The position numbers and the translations under genes were made by a program. Positions 31,786-41,131 of a stretch of DNA of 64,000 nt are shown in pieces (position 1 is the stretch's first letter; each line of letters begins with the position of its first letter). The notes beneath the pieces were generated by a model. The model saw only the letters and a program-made list of their open reading frames with translations, had not been told where the DNA came from and searched no databases. The DNA is from Corynebacterium sp. CNJ-954. Lineage in GTDB: Bacteria; Actinomycetota; Actinomycetes; Mycobacteriales; Mycobacteriaceae. Location of the stretch: contig NZ_MKKI01000044.1 of the NCBI RefSeq assembly GCF_001942345.1, positions 62,001 to 126,000 on the forward strand. Reading direction: 5' to 3'.

Positions 31786-32711
31786 GTGGACAAGATCAAG
31801 GCGTATATCGCGCTGACGAAACCCCGAGTCATCGAGCTGCTGCTCGTCGCCGCCATCCCGTCGATGCTCCAGGCACAGCGGGGGGAGATCAACCTCGGGC
31901 TGATCCTGCTGACACTGGTCGGCGGGTGGATGGGCGCCGCGGCGGCCAACACCTTCAACATGGTCGCCGACTACGACATCGACCAGAAGATGCGCCGTAC
32001 GCACCGTCGCCCCCTCGCCAAGCACACCGTCAACAAGACGGAGGCCAGGATCTTCGCCTGGTCGCTGACGATCGCCAGCGTGCTGTGGCTCGGATTCCTG
32101 TGCAGCTCGTGGCTGGCGGCCGGGTTCATCCTGCTGACCATCTGGTTCTACATCTTCGTCTACACCAAGTGGCTCAAGCGTCGGACCTGGCAGAACGTGA
32201 TCTGGGGCGGAGCCGCAGGCTGCATGCCGGTGATGGTCGGCTGGGCCACCGTGACCGAGGCCAACGGAGGGTCCTTCAACGCGGGATGGGCGTCGTGGGG
32301 CCAGGCGCTGCTGCTGTTCCTCATCATCTTCTTCTGGACCCCGCCACACACCTGGGCCCTGGGCATGCGGTACCGCGAGGACTACGAGCCGCCGGCGTGC
32401 CGATGATGCCCGTCGTCAAACCACCGCTGGAGGTCACCCGCCAGATCCTCTGGTACACCTGGGCGACCGTGATCACCTCACTGCTGCTGGTTCCCGCCAC
32501 CGGCTGGGTCTACGCCGTGGTGGCACTCCTCAGCGGCGCCTGGTTCATCCTGCGCGCCCATGGACTGCACAACGGGGTGAAGAAGGGGGTCAAGGTCAAG
32601 CCGATGAACCTCTTCTTCCTGTCCAACAACTACCTCTCCGTACTGTTCGTCGGTCTGTCCGTCGACGCCGTGCTCGGGCTGGAGACGGTCTCCGGAATGC
32701 TCGGCCTCTGA
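31786..32711 (+). CDS. ctaB: Protoheme IX farnesyltransferase (heme O synthase), frameshifted
   Basis: Adds a farnesyl group to protoheme, the first step to heme A for the aa3 oxidase. Membrane protein of the UbiA superfamily with the prenyl-diphosphate motif [15 protein letters not shown] and HRRPL early, and [18 protein letters not shown] in the second half. At about 32388 the frame breaks: GAGCCGCC should read GAGGCCGCC to continue as [13 protein letters not shown]. After one restored base the protein runs to 32711, about 308 residues, with the expected last membrane segments. It is probably a sequencing deletion. The GTG start is in a 278-base region shared with the divergent tkt. Confidence 0.88.
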
Positions 32712-32772
32712 GGCTGAGCCGTCACCGTCCGTCCGCCCTGCAGCAGCGGATCCCAGCGAAACCCAGCGAAAC

Positions 32773-32807
32773 CCCAGGGTGCCGCACACGTCTGAAATCA
32801 CCCTGGG
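32773..32807. terminator. Inverted repeat between convergent ctaB and ctaA
   Basis: CCCAGGGTG at 32773-32781 pairs with CACCCTGGG at 32799-32807 around a 17-base loop. It sits in the 263-base space between the two convergent heme genes and has no strong T-run. Nothing else in that space looks coding. Confidence 0.45.
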
Positions 32808-32974
32808 ATTGCTACGTCAGCGGGTCTGCGCACAATGACATCCGCCCCGGCGCCCCGGATCGACGTTCCAGGGTGGCTCCACCCCCGTGCGACCACCCTG
32901 CAGTTACCGTCCCAGGATTCCCCAGCCCCAGTCCAGTTCCCGCTCCAGCCCCCCCCGAGAGAGTGGCGCCGTGA

Positions 32975-34111
32975 TCAGCTGGCCGCTGCAGCGTTCTCGC
33001 TGACGGCGTCCTCGACGTCGTAGTCGCGGTCGGCTGCAGACTCCCCGCGCCGGAAGCGCATCGCCCAGAGAAGACCGGTCGCCGCCGTGACGATGGCCGA
33101 GCCGACCACGTGCAGTGGCACGGTCCAGCGGGGGACACCCAGGTTGTACTGGACGACCCCGACGATGCCCTGCACGATGATCCCGGCGATCAGCACCAGG
33201 GCCGCCGTCTTGATCCGACGGTCCACGTGCACGGCCAGCAGGCCCGCCAGCAGGCCGATCGTGATGCCCATGTAGAGGTACATCGCGTGGGCATGCATGT
33301 TCGCGATCTCGAAGAGGGCGATCTGCAGGCGGTCGCCCTCCTTGATGGCCTCGTCCCCGGCATGCGGGCCGGAACTGGTGGTCATGGTGCCGGTCACCAG
33401 GGTCACGGCCAGCCCCAGCGCCGAGCCCCACGTCGCCCACCGCAGCGGCTTCGGCATGGTCGCCCGGCGGGGGGCGTCGTCGTCCTCACCGATCTTGACC
33501 ACCATCACCGCGGCGAAGAACACGAGCACCATGGACGGCAGGAAGTGCGCCATCACGATCCACCACGCCAGGTCCAGGTGCACCGTGATACCGCCGATGA
33601 CCGCCTGCGCGATGATGCCGATCCCCTGGAGGAAGGCGATGTGCAGGATGGTGTTTCGCCGAGCGGCCCGCAGGACGGCGAGGAAGGCCACCAGCGCGGC
33701 GATGATGAGCACGAAGGTGAGCATGCGGTTGCCGAACTCGATGGCCTGGTGGATGCCCGGTGTCGTCCCGGACTCCGGGACCAGGGACCCTGGGTGGCAC
33801 TGGGGCCAGGTCGGGCACCCCAGCCCGGAACCGGTGACGCGGACGAGGGCACCGGTGAAGGTGATCCCGCCCTGGCACACCATCAGGATGACGGCGTACA
33901 GCCGCTGACGACGCACGGTGGGCACGGGGGTCCGGGCGCACAGCACCAGGATCGCGGTGTAGAGCCGGAGGAAGAACCGGTTGACCGGGTGGGTGGTGGT
34001 GAACACCCGCTCGCGCATCCGGATCAGGGTGGTGTCTCTCACCCTGGGTGCGGGGGCCGGGTTTTCACTGGCCGTCGGGCTGTCGTCCTGGGTTTTCTGC
34101 GAGACCATCAC
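32975..34111 (-). CDS. ctaA: Heme A synthase (CtaA/COX15)
   Basis: Oxidises heme O to heme A in the membrane. The 378-residue protein has eight hydrophobic segments and conserved features including GGITFTGALVRVTGSGLGCPTWPQCHPGS, HQAIEFGNRM and HAHAMYLYMG, whose histidines fit the heme ligands of the family. The cysteine pair in the CPTWPQCH loop is also typical. The GTG at 34111 is placed by a leaderless promoter; an ATG follows immediately at 34108. It is convergent with ctaB, so both steps of heme A synthesis lie side by side. Confidence 0.93.
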   Translation of the reverse strand: MMVSQKTQDDSPTASENPAPAPRVRDTTLIRMRERVFTTTHPVNRFFLRLYTAILVLCARTPVPTVRRQRLYAVILMVCQGGITFTGALVRVTGSGLGCPTWPQCHPGSLVPESGTTPGIHQAIEFGNRMLTFVLIIAALVAFLAVLRAARRNTILHIAFLQGIGIIAQAVIGGITVHLDLAWWIVMAHFLPSMVLVFFAAVMVVKIGEDDDAPRRATMPKPLRWATWGSALGLAVTLVTGTMTTSSGPHAGDEAIKEGDRLQIALFEIANMHAHAMYLYMGITIGLLAGLLAVHVDRRIKTAALVLIAGIIVQGIVGVVQYNLGVPRWTVPLHVVGSAIVTAATGLLWAMRFRRGESAADRDYDVEDAVSENAAAAS

Positions 34112-34119
34112 GGTCGTCC

Positions 34120-34125
34120 AGTCTA
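34120..34125 (-). promoter_or_regulatory. -10 hexamer of ctaA (leaderless)
   Basis: TAGACT on the minus strand ends 8 bases before the GTG at 34111. Confidence 0.55.
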
Positions 34126-34157
34126 TCGCTCCCGGGCACGCCGCCCGTAATCAGCGA

Positions 34158-34958
34158 TCAGTCGTCGTCCATGGTGAAGGAGAAGAACCGCACCGCCAGC
34201 GCACCTCCGACCGCGCCCCAGGCGGCCAGGATCACAAGCGCCGTGAGGTTCAGCGTCCCGGAGGCGGCGTCGACCAGGCCGTCGGTCAGTGCCACGGACG
34301 GCAGCGCCCGCAGGACAGCATGCACCGGGCCGGGGATGTCGGTGTCCAGGGCAGTCAGGACGGCGGCACCCATCAGGACGAACCAGATGGTGTTGCCCAG
34401 TGCCAGGACCAGTTCGGAGCTCAGCGTCCCGCCGAGCAGCAGGCCGAGCGAGGTGAAGGTGGCGATGCCGACCAGGATGAACACCAGTGCCGGCAGGGCA
34501 CCTGCCGCGCTCGGCGTCCATCCGAGCACCAGGGCCACGAGCGTCAGGACGACGAGCTGGACGAGAACGGCGGCCCCGACGGCCATGACCTTTCCGCTGA
34601 TCAGGATCCGACGGGGGACGCCACAGGCGCCGATACGCTTCAGGGCGCCGTAGCGACGGTCGAAGGCCACGGCGATCGCCTGGCCGGTGAACCCCGCACT
34701 CATCAACGCGATCCCCACCGTCATCGGGTAGACCTGCTGCACCGGGTCGTCCAACGGAACCATCGGGATCAGACTCAGTGCGATCAGCAACCCCAGCGGG
34801 ATCACCAGCGACAGCAGCTGCTGCTCACCGTGGCGCAGGAACAGGAGGGTCTCGATCCTGGCCTGGGCCAGGAGCATGCGTCCGGTGGGCGCCTGGCGGG
34901 GGCGGGGGGTGAACTGCCCGGGGGTGAAACGCCCCGTGGTCTGTCGGGACCGGTTCAT
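34158..34958 (-). CDS. ABC-2 type transporter permease
   Basis: Membrane half of an ABC exporter, 266 residues, with about six hydrophobic segments (starting LLSLVIPLGLLIALSLIP) and the ABC-2 pattern VGIALMSAGFTGQAIAVAFDRRYGALKRIG. It overlaps the ATPase gene by ATGA, so the two subunits are made together. The substrate is unknown. The pair lies between the mannosyltransferase MptB and heme A synthase, as in C. glutamicum, so a role in heme handling, cytochrome maturation or envelope export is possible but not shown by the sequence. Confidence 0.9.
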   Translation of the reverse strand: MNRSRQTTGRFTPGQFTPRPRQAPTGRMLLAQARIETLLFLRHGEQQLLSLVIPLGLLIALSLIPMVPLDDPVQQVYPMTVGIALMSAGFTGQAIAVAFDRRYGALKRIGACGVPRRILISGKVMAVGAAVLVQLVVLTLVALVLGWTPSAAGALPALVFILVGIATFTSLGLLLGGTLSSELVLALGNTIWFVLMGAAVLTALDTDIPGPVHAVLRALPSVALTDGLVDAASGTLNLTALVILAAWGAVGGALAVRFFSFTMDDD

Positions 34959-35902
34959 GCCCGGATCTCCCTTCCGGTGATGTCGAGGAAAACACTCTCG
35001 AGACTGCGCTGATCGACCTCCAGTGAGGTGACGAGCACCTCCTGGCGGGCCGCTTCTGCGATGATCTCGCTGATCAGCGCCGGAGTGACGGTCGCGGAGA
35101 CCGAGACCAGGGTCGGACGGGTGACCGACACCGTGGCACCCAGCGGGGCCAGTCGGGCGGCCATCGCGTCGAGATCGACCTCCCGGTCGGTGGTCACCGC
35201 CACCCGGGGGTCGGCACTGCTGGTGAGTTCGCTGATCGTCCCCTGCGCCACCGCCTGGCCGTGGTCGATGATCACGACCTGGTCGGCCAGCGCCTCCGCC
35301 TCGTCCATCAGGTGGGTGGTGAGGACCACCGACACCCCGTCATTCCGCAGCGCTGAGATCAGGTCCCACACCGCCAGGCGTGACTGCGCGTCCAGCCCGG
35401 CGGTGGGTTCATCGAGGAAGACGAGTTCGGGACGCCCCACCAGGGCCAGTGCCAGGGAGAGACGCTGCTGCTGCCCGCCGGACAGACGGCGGTAGTTGGC
35501 CTTCTCATGGCCGCTGAGCCCGACCGTCTCCAACAGCCACGCCGGGTCCAGCGGGTCTGCCGAGTAGGACGCGGCGAGTTCGAGCATCTCGCCGACGCGG
35601 ATCCCCGGGTAGGCCCCGCCGCCCTGGAGCATCACCCCGATACGTCCCCGCAGCCGGTCGGTGTCCTGGCTGGGATCGGTGCCGAGCACCTCGACGGTGC
35701 CTTCGTCGGGCACGAGGAATCCCTCGCACATCTCGACGGTCGTCGTCTTCCCGGCTCCGTTGGGGCCGAGGAGCGCGAGCACCTCGGCCTGTCCGACCGT
35801 CAGGTCGAGACCGTTGACCGCGGTGACGTCCCCGTACCGTTTGACGACGCCCCGCAAGCGGAGTGCAGATCGACTGCCCGCGTCCATCCCTGCGCTAACC
35901 AC
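34955..35902 (-). CDS. ABC transporter ATP-binding protein
   Basis: ATPase subunit of the exporter, 315 residues: Walker A GPNGAGKTTTVEM, Q-loop region GVMLQGGGAYPGI, signature LSGGQQQRLSLALAL, Walker B LVFLDEPTAGLD and H-loop TTHLMDEAE. A C-terminal domain of about 90 residues follows, as in DrrA/CcmA-type ABC-2 ATPases. The GTG at 35902 is favoured because a -10 hexamer ends 8 bases before it; an in-frame ATG lies five codons downstream. It lies 11 bases after mptB on the same strand. Confidence 0.93.
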   Translation of the reverse strand: MVSAGMDAGSRSALRLRGVVKRYGDVTAVNGLDLTVGQAEVLALLGPNGAGKTTTVEMCEGFLVPDEGTVEVLGTDPSQDTDRLRGRIGVMLQGGGAYPGIRVGEMLELAASYSADPLDPAWLLETVGLSGHEKANYRRLSGGQQQRLSLALALVGRPELVFLDEPTAGLDAQSRLAVWDLISALRNDGVSVVLTTHLMDEAEALADQVVIIDHGQAVAQGTISELTSSADPRVAVTTDREVDLDAMAARLAPLGATVSVTRPTLVSVSATVTPALISEIIAEAARQEVLVTSLEVDQRSLESVFLDITGREIRA

Positions 35903-35910
35903 GGTCCCAG

Positions 35911-35916
35911 AGTCTA
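35911..35916 (-). promoter_or_regulatory. -10 hexamer of the ABC exporter, overlapping the mptB stop
   Basis: TAGACT on the minus strand begins with the TAG stop codon of mptB and ends 8 bases before the GTG at 35902. Confidence 0.55.
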
Positions 35917-37581
35917 GCCGGTGGTCTTCCGGCGTTGGTAAAGCAGCCAGCCGATGATGATGAACACCACCGAGAACAACGCCGACATCAGGTACATCAC
36001 CGACACGGTCGACGGGGGGAGGTTCAGGCCCCTGGGCAGGATGAAGTAGCTGAGGATCACCGAGTACGCCACGACCGCCACCCGGAAGGTGCTGCGGTTG
36101 GCCCACGCCGCCAGCGGCATGACCGCCCAGAGCACGTACCACGGGTGGACCACCGGAAAGAACACCACGAGGAAGAAGGTGGCCACGCCCAGTCCACCGA
36201 CGGGGTGGACCCGACCGCGGAACGAGGCCCACAGCATACGCACCACCCAGAAGCCGCCGATCAGCAGACCGATCATCCGGGCGGTCGACAGCGCCGCGTC
36301 CGTGTGGTCGCCCAGTCCCAGCCACGATCCGCTGTTCGCGGTGAGCAGCCCGATGTCGGTGGTCACCGACATCCAGCTGATCACCTCGGTCGCACCGCCC
36401 TGGACCAGGATCCATCCGAAGCCCAGGCCGGTCCCCAGGGAGACGGCAACGACCACCGCGGCCGTCCCGACGGCGTACACCAGCGCCGCGGCGACCAGGT
36501 CGCGGAACCGTCCGCCGAGATACCGGGCGAGGGCGACACCCACGAAGCCGAGCGCCAGGAATGCGGTGACCTTCACCATCCCTGCCGCGCTGATCAGGAC
36601 GACGCCGGCCGCTCCCCACAGCCAGCGTCGGGACACGGAGTCGCGGCCCGGGTCCACGGCACGCAGTCCGCACTCCACCCCGGCGAGGAGCAGTCCCATC
36701 ATGATCGCCTCGTTGTGGACGCCCGCCACCAGGTGCAGGTACACCAGCGGGTTCAGGATCCCGAGCCACAGGGCCGCCTGCGGCTGCACACCGCAGCGTC
36801 GTGCCAGCCGGACGACCGCCCAGGCGGCGACGAATACCCCGGCCACCGAGATCAACCGGTGGATGATCACCCCGGCGGCGATGACGTCCCCGGTCAGTTT
36901 CGAGATGACCGCCGCCATGCCGACGGCCACCGGACCGTAGGGGGCGGGGGAGTGCGACCACTCGAACGGGACGGACCGGGCGAGGTCATTGTCCACCCCG
37001 AGCAGGTCGACCGGTCCGGCGGAGTAGGGGTCCATCCCCTGGGCGGCTATCGAGCCCTGGGCGAGATAGGAGTAGATGTCCTGGGTGAACATCGGGGCCG
37101 TCACCAGCAGTGGAAGCACCCAGAGCACACCGACGCGGACCAGTGAGGCCATGGGCAGCAGGGGAGAGGACGCGTCCCTGGAGGGCACACAGTACCGCCA
37201 GAGCAGCAGCCAGCCCACGATCAGCAGACTGATGCCGACGAACACCGCGACGGTGGTGGTGTGCAGCATGCGGGAGAGGAAACCACTCACCGGCAGCGAC
37301 CACAGTGAGTTGCCGACGACCGGGAGCGCCCCTGCACCGACCCCGCCCACACCGATCAGGACCGATCCCACGATCCCGGTGAAGATCCCGAGCCGCAGCC
37401 GCAGCAGTTCCGCACCCGTGAAAGGCCGTGCGGTCCCGACGGGACTGTCGGTGTGCAGCAGGGCACTGCGCGAGCCGGCGGTGCCGATGTTGGGCAGGAG
37501 ACCGAACATGCCCCCGAAGCCGCGGGTCCGTCGACCTCCGTCGGCGGCGACGGTGCTGTCTGAGGGGGGTGGCTGGGTCAC
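35914..37581 (-). CDS. mptB: Alpha-(1->6)-mannopyranosyltransferase MptB
   Basis: GT-C family enzyme that starts the alpha-1,6-mannan backbone of lipomannan and lipoarabinomannan in Corynebacterineae, using polyprenyl-phosphate mannose outside the membrane. The 555-residue protein has many hydrophobic segments and the acidic loop after the first ones: APMFTQDIYSYLAQGSIAAQGMDPYSAGP, with the Asp typical of GT-C catalysis. HSPAPYGPVAV and LNPLVYLHLVAGVHNEAIMM follow. The position next to sufR matches C. glutamicum mptB. It is divergent from sufR and probably leaderless. Confidence 0.9.
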   Translation of the reverse strand: MTQPPPSDSTVAADGGRRTRGFGGMFGLLPNIGTAGSRSALLHTDSPVGTARPFTGAELLRLRLGIFTGIVGSVLIGVGGVGAGALPVVGNSLWSLPVSGFLSRMLHTTTVAVFVGISLLIVGWLLLWRYCVPSRDASSPLLPMASLVRVGVLWVLPLLVTAPMFTQDIYSYLAQGSIAAQGMDPYSAGPVDLLGVDNDLARSVPFEWSHSPAPYGPVAVGMAAVISKLTGDVIAAGVIIHRLISVAGVFVAAWAVVRLARRCGVQPQAALWLGILNPLVYLHLVAGVHNEAIMMGLLLAGVECGLRAVDPGRDSVSRRWLWGAAGVVLISAAGMVKVTAFLALGFVGVALARYLGGRFRDLVAAALVYAVGTAAVVVAVSLGTGLGFGWILVQGGATEVISWMSVTTDIGLLTANSGSWLGLGDHTDAALSTARMIGLLIGGFWVVRMLWASFRGRVHPVGGLGVATFFLVVFFPVVHPWYVLWAVMPLAAWANRSTFRVAVVAYSVILSYFILPRGLNLPPSTVSVMYLMSALFSVVFIIIGWLLYQRRKTTG

Positions 37582-37587
37582 ACCGGC

Positions 37588-37593
37588 ATTCTA
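37588..37593 (-). promoter_or_regulatory. -10 hexamer of mptB (leaderless)
   Basis: TAGAAT on the minus strand ends 6 bases before the GTG at 37581. Confidence 0.55.
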
Positions 37594-37685
37594 CGGGCCG
37601 GGGTGTCCGCGGCGGGCAGGACACCCGTCTGTTGCGAAAATGCTGGGTTCGGTAGAGCAGAGAAACAACAGGTCAGCCTGCCCTT

Positions 37686-37729
37686 ATTAGACAACGGGAA
37701 TGATTTACGCGACACTCGTGTTGTCTAAT
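37686..37729. promoter_or_regulatory. Candidate SufR operator upstream of the suf operon
   Basis: ATTAGACAAC (37686-37695) and GTTGTCTAAT (37720-37729) form a perfect 10-bp inverted repeat with a 24-base spacer, in the AT-rich promoter region before sufR. The spacer contains the small palindrome ACACTCGTGT. The CAAC...GTTG core resembles cyanobacterial SufR sites, but the spacing differs. Confidence 0.55.
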
Positions 37730-37771
37730 CATGACCCGCTGTCACAACTGTCGTCGAGGAGGGAACAGCTC

Positions 37772-38431
37772 ATGAGCGAACGGGACACCCGCCGTGAAGT
37801 TCTGGCGCAGATCCTCCGGAACGGTCCGGTCAGTGCCACCGACATCAGTGAGGCGCTCGGCCTGAGCGCCGCCGGTGTCCGTCGGCACCTCGACAACATC
37901 GTCTCCGACGGACTCGCCGAGACCGTCGAGGCGCCCCGGTCCGTCGGAGGGCGCACCCGCGGTCGCCCGGCCAGGCTGTACCGGTTGACCGACGCCGGAC
38001 GAGGACGTTTCGGCCATGATTACGACACACTCGCGCTCCTGGCCCTCCGAGCCCTCCGGGAGACGGGCGGTGATGACGCGGTCGCCGAATTCGCCGACCA
38101 GCGGATGCAGGACCTGTTCGGGTCAGTCGACGACTCCGTCCCGGAGACCGTCGTGGACCGGGCGGAACGCATCGCCGAGGCGTTGACCGACCGCGGCTAC
38201 GCCGCCACGGTCGACGAGGCGGCGACCGGCGTCCAGATCTGCCGTCACCATTGCCCGATCCAGGATGTCGCCCACGAGTTCCCCGAACTCTGCGCGGCGG
38301 AGCACCGGGTGGTCACCGAACTCCTCGGCCACCACACCCAGCCGCTGGCGACGATCGCCGACGGTAACGGCATCTGCACGACACATATCCCGCTGACCAC
38401 AATCCACCCTTCATCCACGAAGGAGAGCTGA
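37772..38431 (+). CDS. sufR: SufR-type iron-sulfur sensing repressor
   Basis: Regulator of the SUF operon; SufR holds an iron-sulfur cluster and represses suf genes when clusters are sufficient. The 219-residue protein has a winged helix at the N-terminus ([24 protein letters not shown]) and C-terminal cysteines 157, 161, 174 and 202, the cluster-binding set of the family. The ATG at 37772 has GAGGAGGGA 7 bases upstream and is preferred to an in-frame ATG at 37700 that lies inside the operator. It is separated from sufB by one base, so it controls its own operon. Confidence 0.93.
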   Translation: MSERDTRREVLAQILRNGPVSATDISEALGLSAAGVRRHLDNIVSDGLAETVEAPRSVGGRTRGRPARLYRLTDAGRGRFGHDYDTLALLALRALRETGGDDAVAEFADQRMQDLFGSVDDSVPETVVDRAERIAEALTDRGYAATVDEAATGVQICRHHCPIQDVAHEFPELCAAEHRVVTELLGHHTQPLATIADGNGICTTHIPLTTIHPSSTKES

Positions 38432-38432
38432 C

Positions 38433-39887
38433 ATGACTCAAGCTGCACAATTACCCGACAACAAGGCCCAGAACGCGCCGAAGACCGATGACGAGATCAT
38501 CGACTCCATCGGCGCATACGGCTACGGCTGGCACGACTCCGACGCCGCCGGCGCCGCTGCCGAGCGAGGCTTGTCAGAGGCCGTCGTCCGGGACATCTCG
38601 GCCAAGAAGAACGAGCCCGAGTGGATGCTCGAGCGCCGTCTCAAGGCCCTGAGCACCTTCGACCGCAAGCCGATGCCGACCTGGGGCGCCGACCTCGACG
38701 GCATCGACTTCGACAACATCAAGTACTTCGTCCGGTCGACCGAGAAGCAGGCCCAGACGTGGGAGGACCTGCCCGACGACATCAAGGAGACCTACGACAA
38801 GCTCGGCATCCCCGAGGCGGAGAAGCAGCGACTGGTCGCCGGTGTCGCCGCCCAGTACGAGTCTGAGGTCGTCTACCACCAGATCCGTGAGGACCTGGAG
38901 AGCCAGGGAGTGATCTTCCTGGACACCGACACCGCGCTCAAGGAGTACCCCGAGCTGTTCAAGGAGCACTTCGGCACGGTCATCCCGGCGGGCGACAACA
39001 AGTTCTCCGCCCTGAACACCGCCGTGTGGTCCGGTGGCTCGTTCATCTACGTGCCCAAGGGTGTGCACGTGGACATCCCGCTGCAGGCCTACTTCCGGAT
39101 CAACACCGAGAACATGGGCCAGTTCGAGCGCACGCTCATCATCGTCGACGAGGACGCCTACGTCCACTACGTCGAGGGCTGCACCGCCCCGATCTACAAG
39201 TCGGACTCCCTGCACTCCGCCGTGGTGGAGATCGTCGTGAAGAAGGGTGGCCGGTGCCGCTACACGACCATCCAGAACTGGTCGAACAACGTCTACAACC
39301 TCGTCACCAAGCGCACGCGCGCCGAAGAGGGCGCCACCATGGAGTGGGTCGACGGCAACATCGGCTCCAAGGTCACCATGAAGTACCCGGCTGTCTGGAT
39401 GACCGGACCGCACGCCAAGGGTGAGGTCCTCTCCGTCGCCTTCGCCGGCGAGAACCAGGTGCAGGACACCGGCGCGAAGATGGTGCACATGGCGCCGTAC
39501 ACCTCCAGCAACATCGTCTCGAAGTCGGTGGCCCGCTCCGGTGGTCGTGCCGCCTACCGCGGCCTGGTCCAGATCAACAAGGAGGCCCACCACTCCAAGG
39601 CGAACGTGGAGTGTGACGCCCTCCTGGTCGACTCGATCTCGCGGTCGGACACGTACCCGTACAACGACATCCGCAACGACCACGTCACCCTCGGTCACGA
39701 GGCCACCGTCTCCCAGGTGTCCGAGGACCAGCTGTTCTACCTCATGAGCCGGGGGCTCGAGGAGGACGAGGCGATGGCGATGATCGTCCGCGGCTTCGTC
39801 GAGCCCATCGCCAAGGAGCTCCCGATGGAGTACGCCCTGGAGCTCAACCGCCTGATCGAACTGCAGATGGAAGGATCGGTGGGTTAA
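38433..39887 (+). CDS. sufB: Fe-S cluster scaffold subunit SufB
   Basis: Core of the SufBCD scaffold on which iron-sulfur clusters are built. The 484-residue protein contains the beta-helix sequences typical of Suf[66 protein letters not shown] and [18 protein letters not shown] near the end. No intein is inserted, unlike in M. tuberculosis. The ATG follows AAGGAGAG. It is the first structural gene after sufR. Confidence 0.97.
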   Translation: MTQAAQLPDNKAQNAPKTDDEIIDSIGAYGYGWHDSDAAGAAAERGLSEAVVRDISAKKNEPEWMLERRLKALSTFDRKPMPTWGADLDGIDFDNIKYFVRSTEKQAQTWEDLPDDIKETYDKLGIPEAEKQRLVAGVAAQYESEVVYHQIREDLESQGVIFLDTDTALKEYPELFKEHFGTVIPAGDNKFSALNTAVWSGGSFIYVPKGVHVDIPLQAYFRINTENMGQFERTLIIVDEDAYVHYVEGCTAPIYKSDSLHSAVVEIVVKKGGRCRYTTIQNWSNNVYNLVTKRTRAEEGATMEWVDGNIGSKVTMKYPAVWMTGPHAKGEVLSVAFAGENQVQDTGAKMVHMAPYTSSNIVSKSVARSGGRAAYRGLVQINKEAHHSKANVECDALLVDSISRSDTYPYNDIRNDHVTLGHEATVSQVSEDQLFYLMSRGLEEDEAMAMIVRGFVEPIAKELPMEYALELNRLIELQMEGSVG

Positions 39888-39890
39888 CCG

Positions 39891-41084
39891 ATGACCACTC
39901 CCGTAACAACCCCGGCGACCACCCCCGCCAACAGCATGCCCACCAAGGGCGACCGGTTCCAGTCCGCCGACCCGGCGGCATTCCCGGTCCCGCACGGCAA
40001 GGACGAGGACTGGCGTTTCACCCCGCTGCGCCGTCTGCGCGGCCTCGAGGACACCTCGGCAGGGAAGGCGGCCCCGGCTGCCCGCCCGACCGTCACCGTG
40101 GACACCGGTGACCAGGCCGGTGTGAGCTACACCGAGCTCGCCATGGACGACGAGCGCACCGGCCGCGCCGGACTTCCCGTCGACCGCCCCGCCGCCGAGG
40201 CGTGGGTCAACAGCACCGTGGCCGACCACGTGCTCGTGGCGAAAGACACTGTCCTCGATGCACCGGTCATCGTCACGCTCACCGGCTCCGGTGACGACGT
40301 GACCACCTACGGCACGACCGTCATCGAGCTCGAGGCGCATGCGGAGGCCATCGTCGTCCTGCGCTACCAGGGCGAGGGGGTCCACTCCGACAACCTCGAG
40401 TTCGTCGTCGGCGACGGTGCCCGCCTGACCACCGTGGTGTGGGAGGACTGGGGCCGTACCGCGGTACACCTGTCCAACTCGCACATCCTCGTCGGCAGGG
40501 ACGCGACGGTGCGACACACCGTGGCGACCTTCGGCGGCGACGTCGTGCGCTCCGTCCCGCACGTCCGGTTCACCGGCCCCGGCGGGGACGCGGAACTGCT
40601 TGGCGTCTCCTTCGCCGACGCCGGGCAGTACTTCGAGCAGCGCCTGCTGGTCGACCACAGCGAGCCGAACTGCCGTTCCAACGTGCTGTACAAGTCCGCG
40701 CTGCAGGGCGAGACCGGACGCCACGGCTCCGAAGCCCGCACCGTGTGGATCGGCGACGTGCTGATCCGTCCCGAGGCGACCGGCACGGACACCTACGAGA
40801 CGAACAAGAATCTCGTACTCACCGAGGGCGCACGCGCCGACGCCGTGCCGAACCTGGAGATCCAGACCGGTGAGATCGTCGGTGCCGGTCACGCCGCCAC
40901 CGTCGGACGCTTCGACGACGAGCACATGTTCTACCTGAAGTCCCGCGGCATCTCCGACGAAGAGGCCCGCCGACTGATCATCCGAGGCTTCTTCACCGAC
41001 GTCATCCGCCGCGTCCCGGTCGTGAGCATCCGCGAGAACCTCGAGGACGTCGTCGAACAGGAACTCGCGAACACCGTCCTCTGA
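39891..41084 (+). CDS. sufD: Fe-S cluster assembly protein SufD
   Basis: Partner of SufB in the SufBC2D complex. The 397-residue protein starts with a Thr/Pro-rich tail, then DEDWRFTPLRRLRGL, a beta-helical core (SNSHILVGRDATVRHTVATFGGD) and the conserved C-terminal region EIVGAGHAATVGRFDDEHMFYLKSRGISDEEARRLIIRGFF. It begins three bases after the sufB stop, indicating co-translation, and is followed by sufC. Confidence 0.95.
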   Translation: MTTPVTTPATTPANSMPTKGDRFQSADPAAFPVPHGKDEDWRFTPLRRLRGLEDTSAGKAAPAARPTVTVDTGDQAGVSYTELAMDDERTGRAGLPVDRPAAEAWVNSTVADHVLVAKDTVLDAPVIVTLTGSGDDVTTYGTTVIELEAHAEAIVVLRYQGEGVHSDNLEFVVGDGARLTTVVWEDWGRTAVHLSNSHILVGRDATVRHTVATFGGDVVRSVPHVRFTGPGGDAELLGVSFADAGQYFEQRLLVDHSEPNCRSNVLYKSALQGETGRHGSEARTVWIGDVLIRPEATGTDTYETNKNLVLTEGARADAVPNLEIQTGEIVGAGHAATVGRFDDEHMFYLKSRGISDEEARRLIIRGFFTDVIRRVPVVSIRENLEDVVEQELANTVL

Positions 41085-41131
41085 TCCAGCTGAACAGTCT
41101 CCACCCCACCGTAAGGAACAACGAACACACA

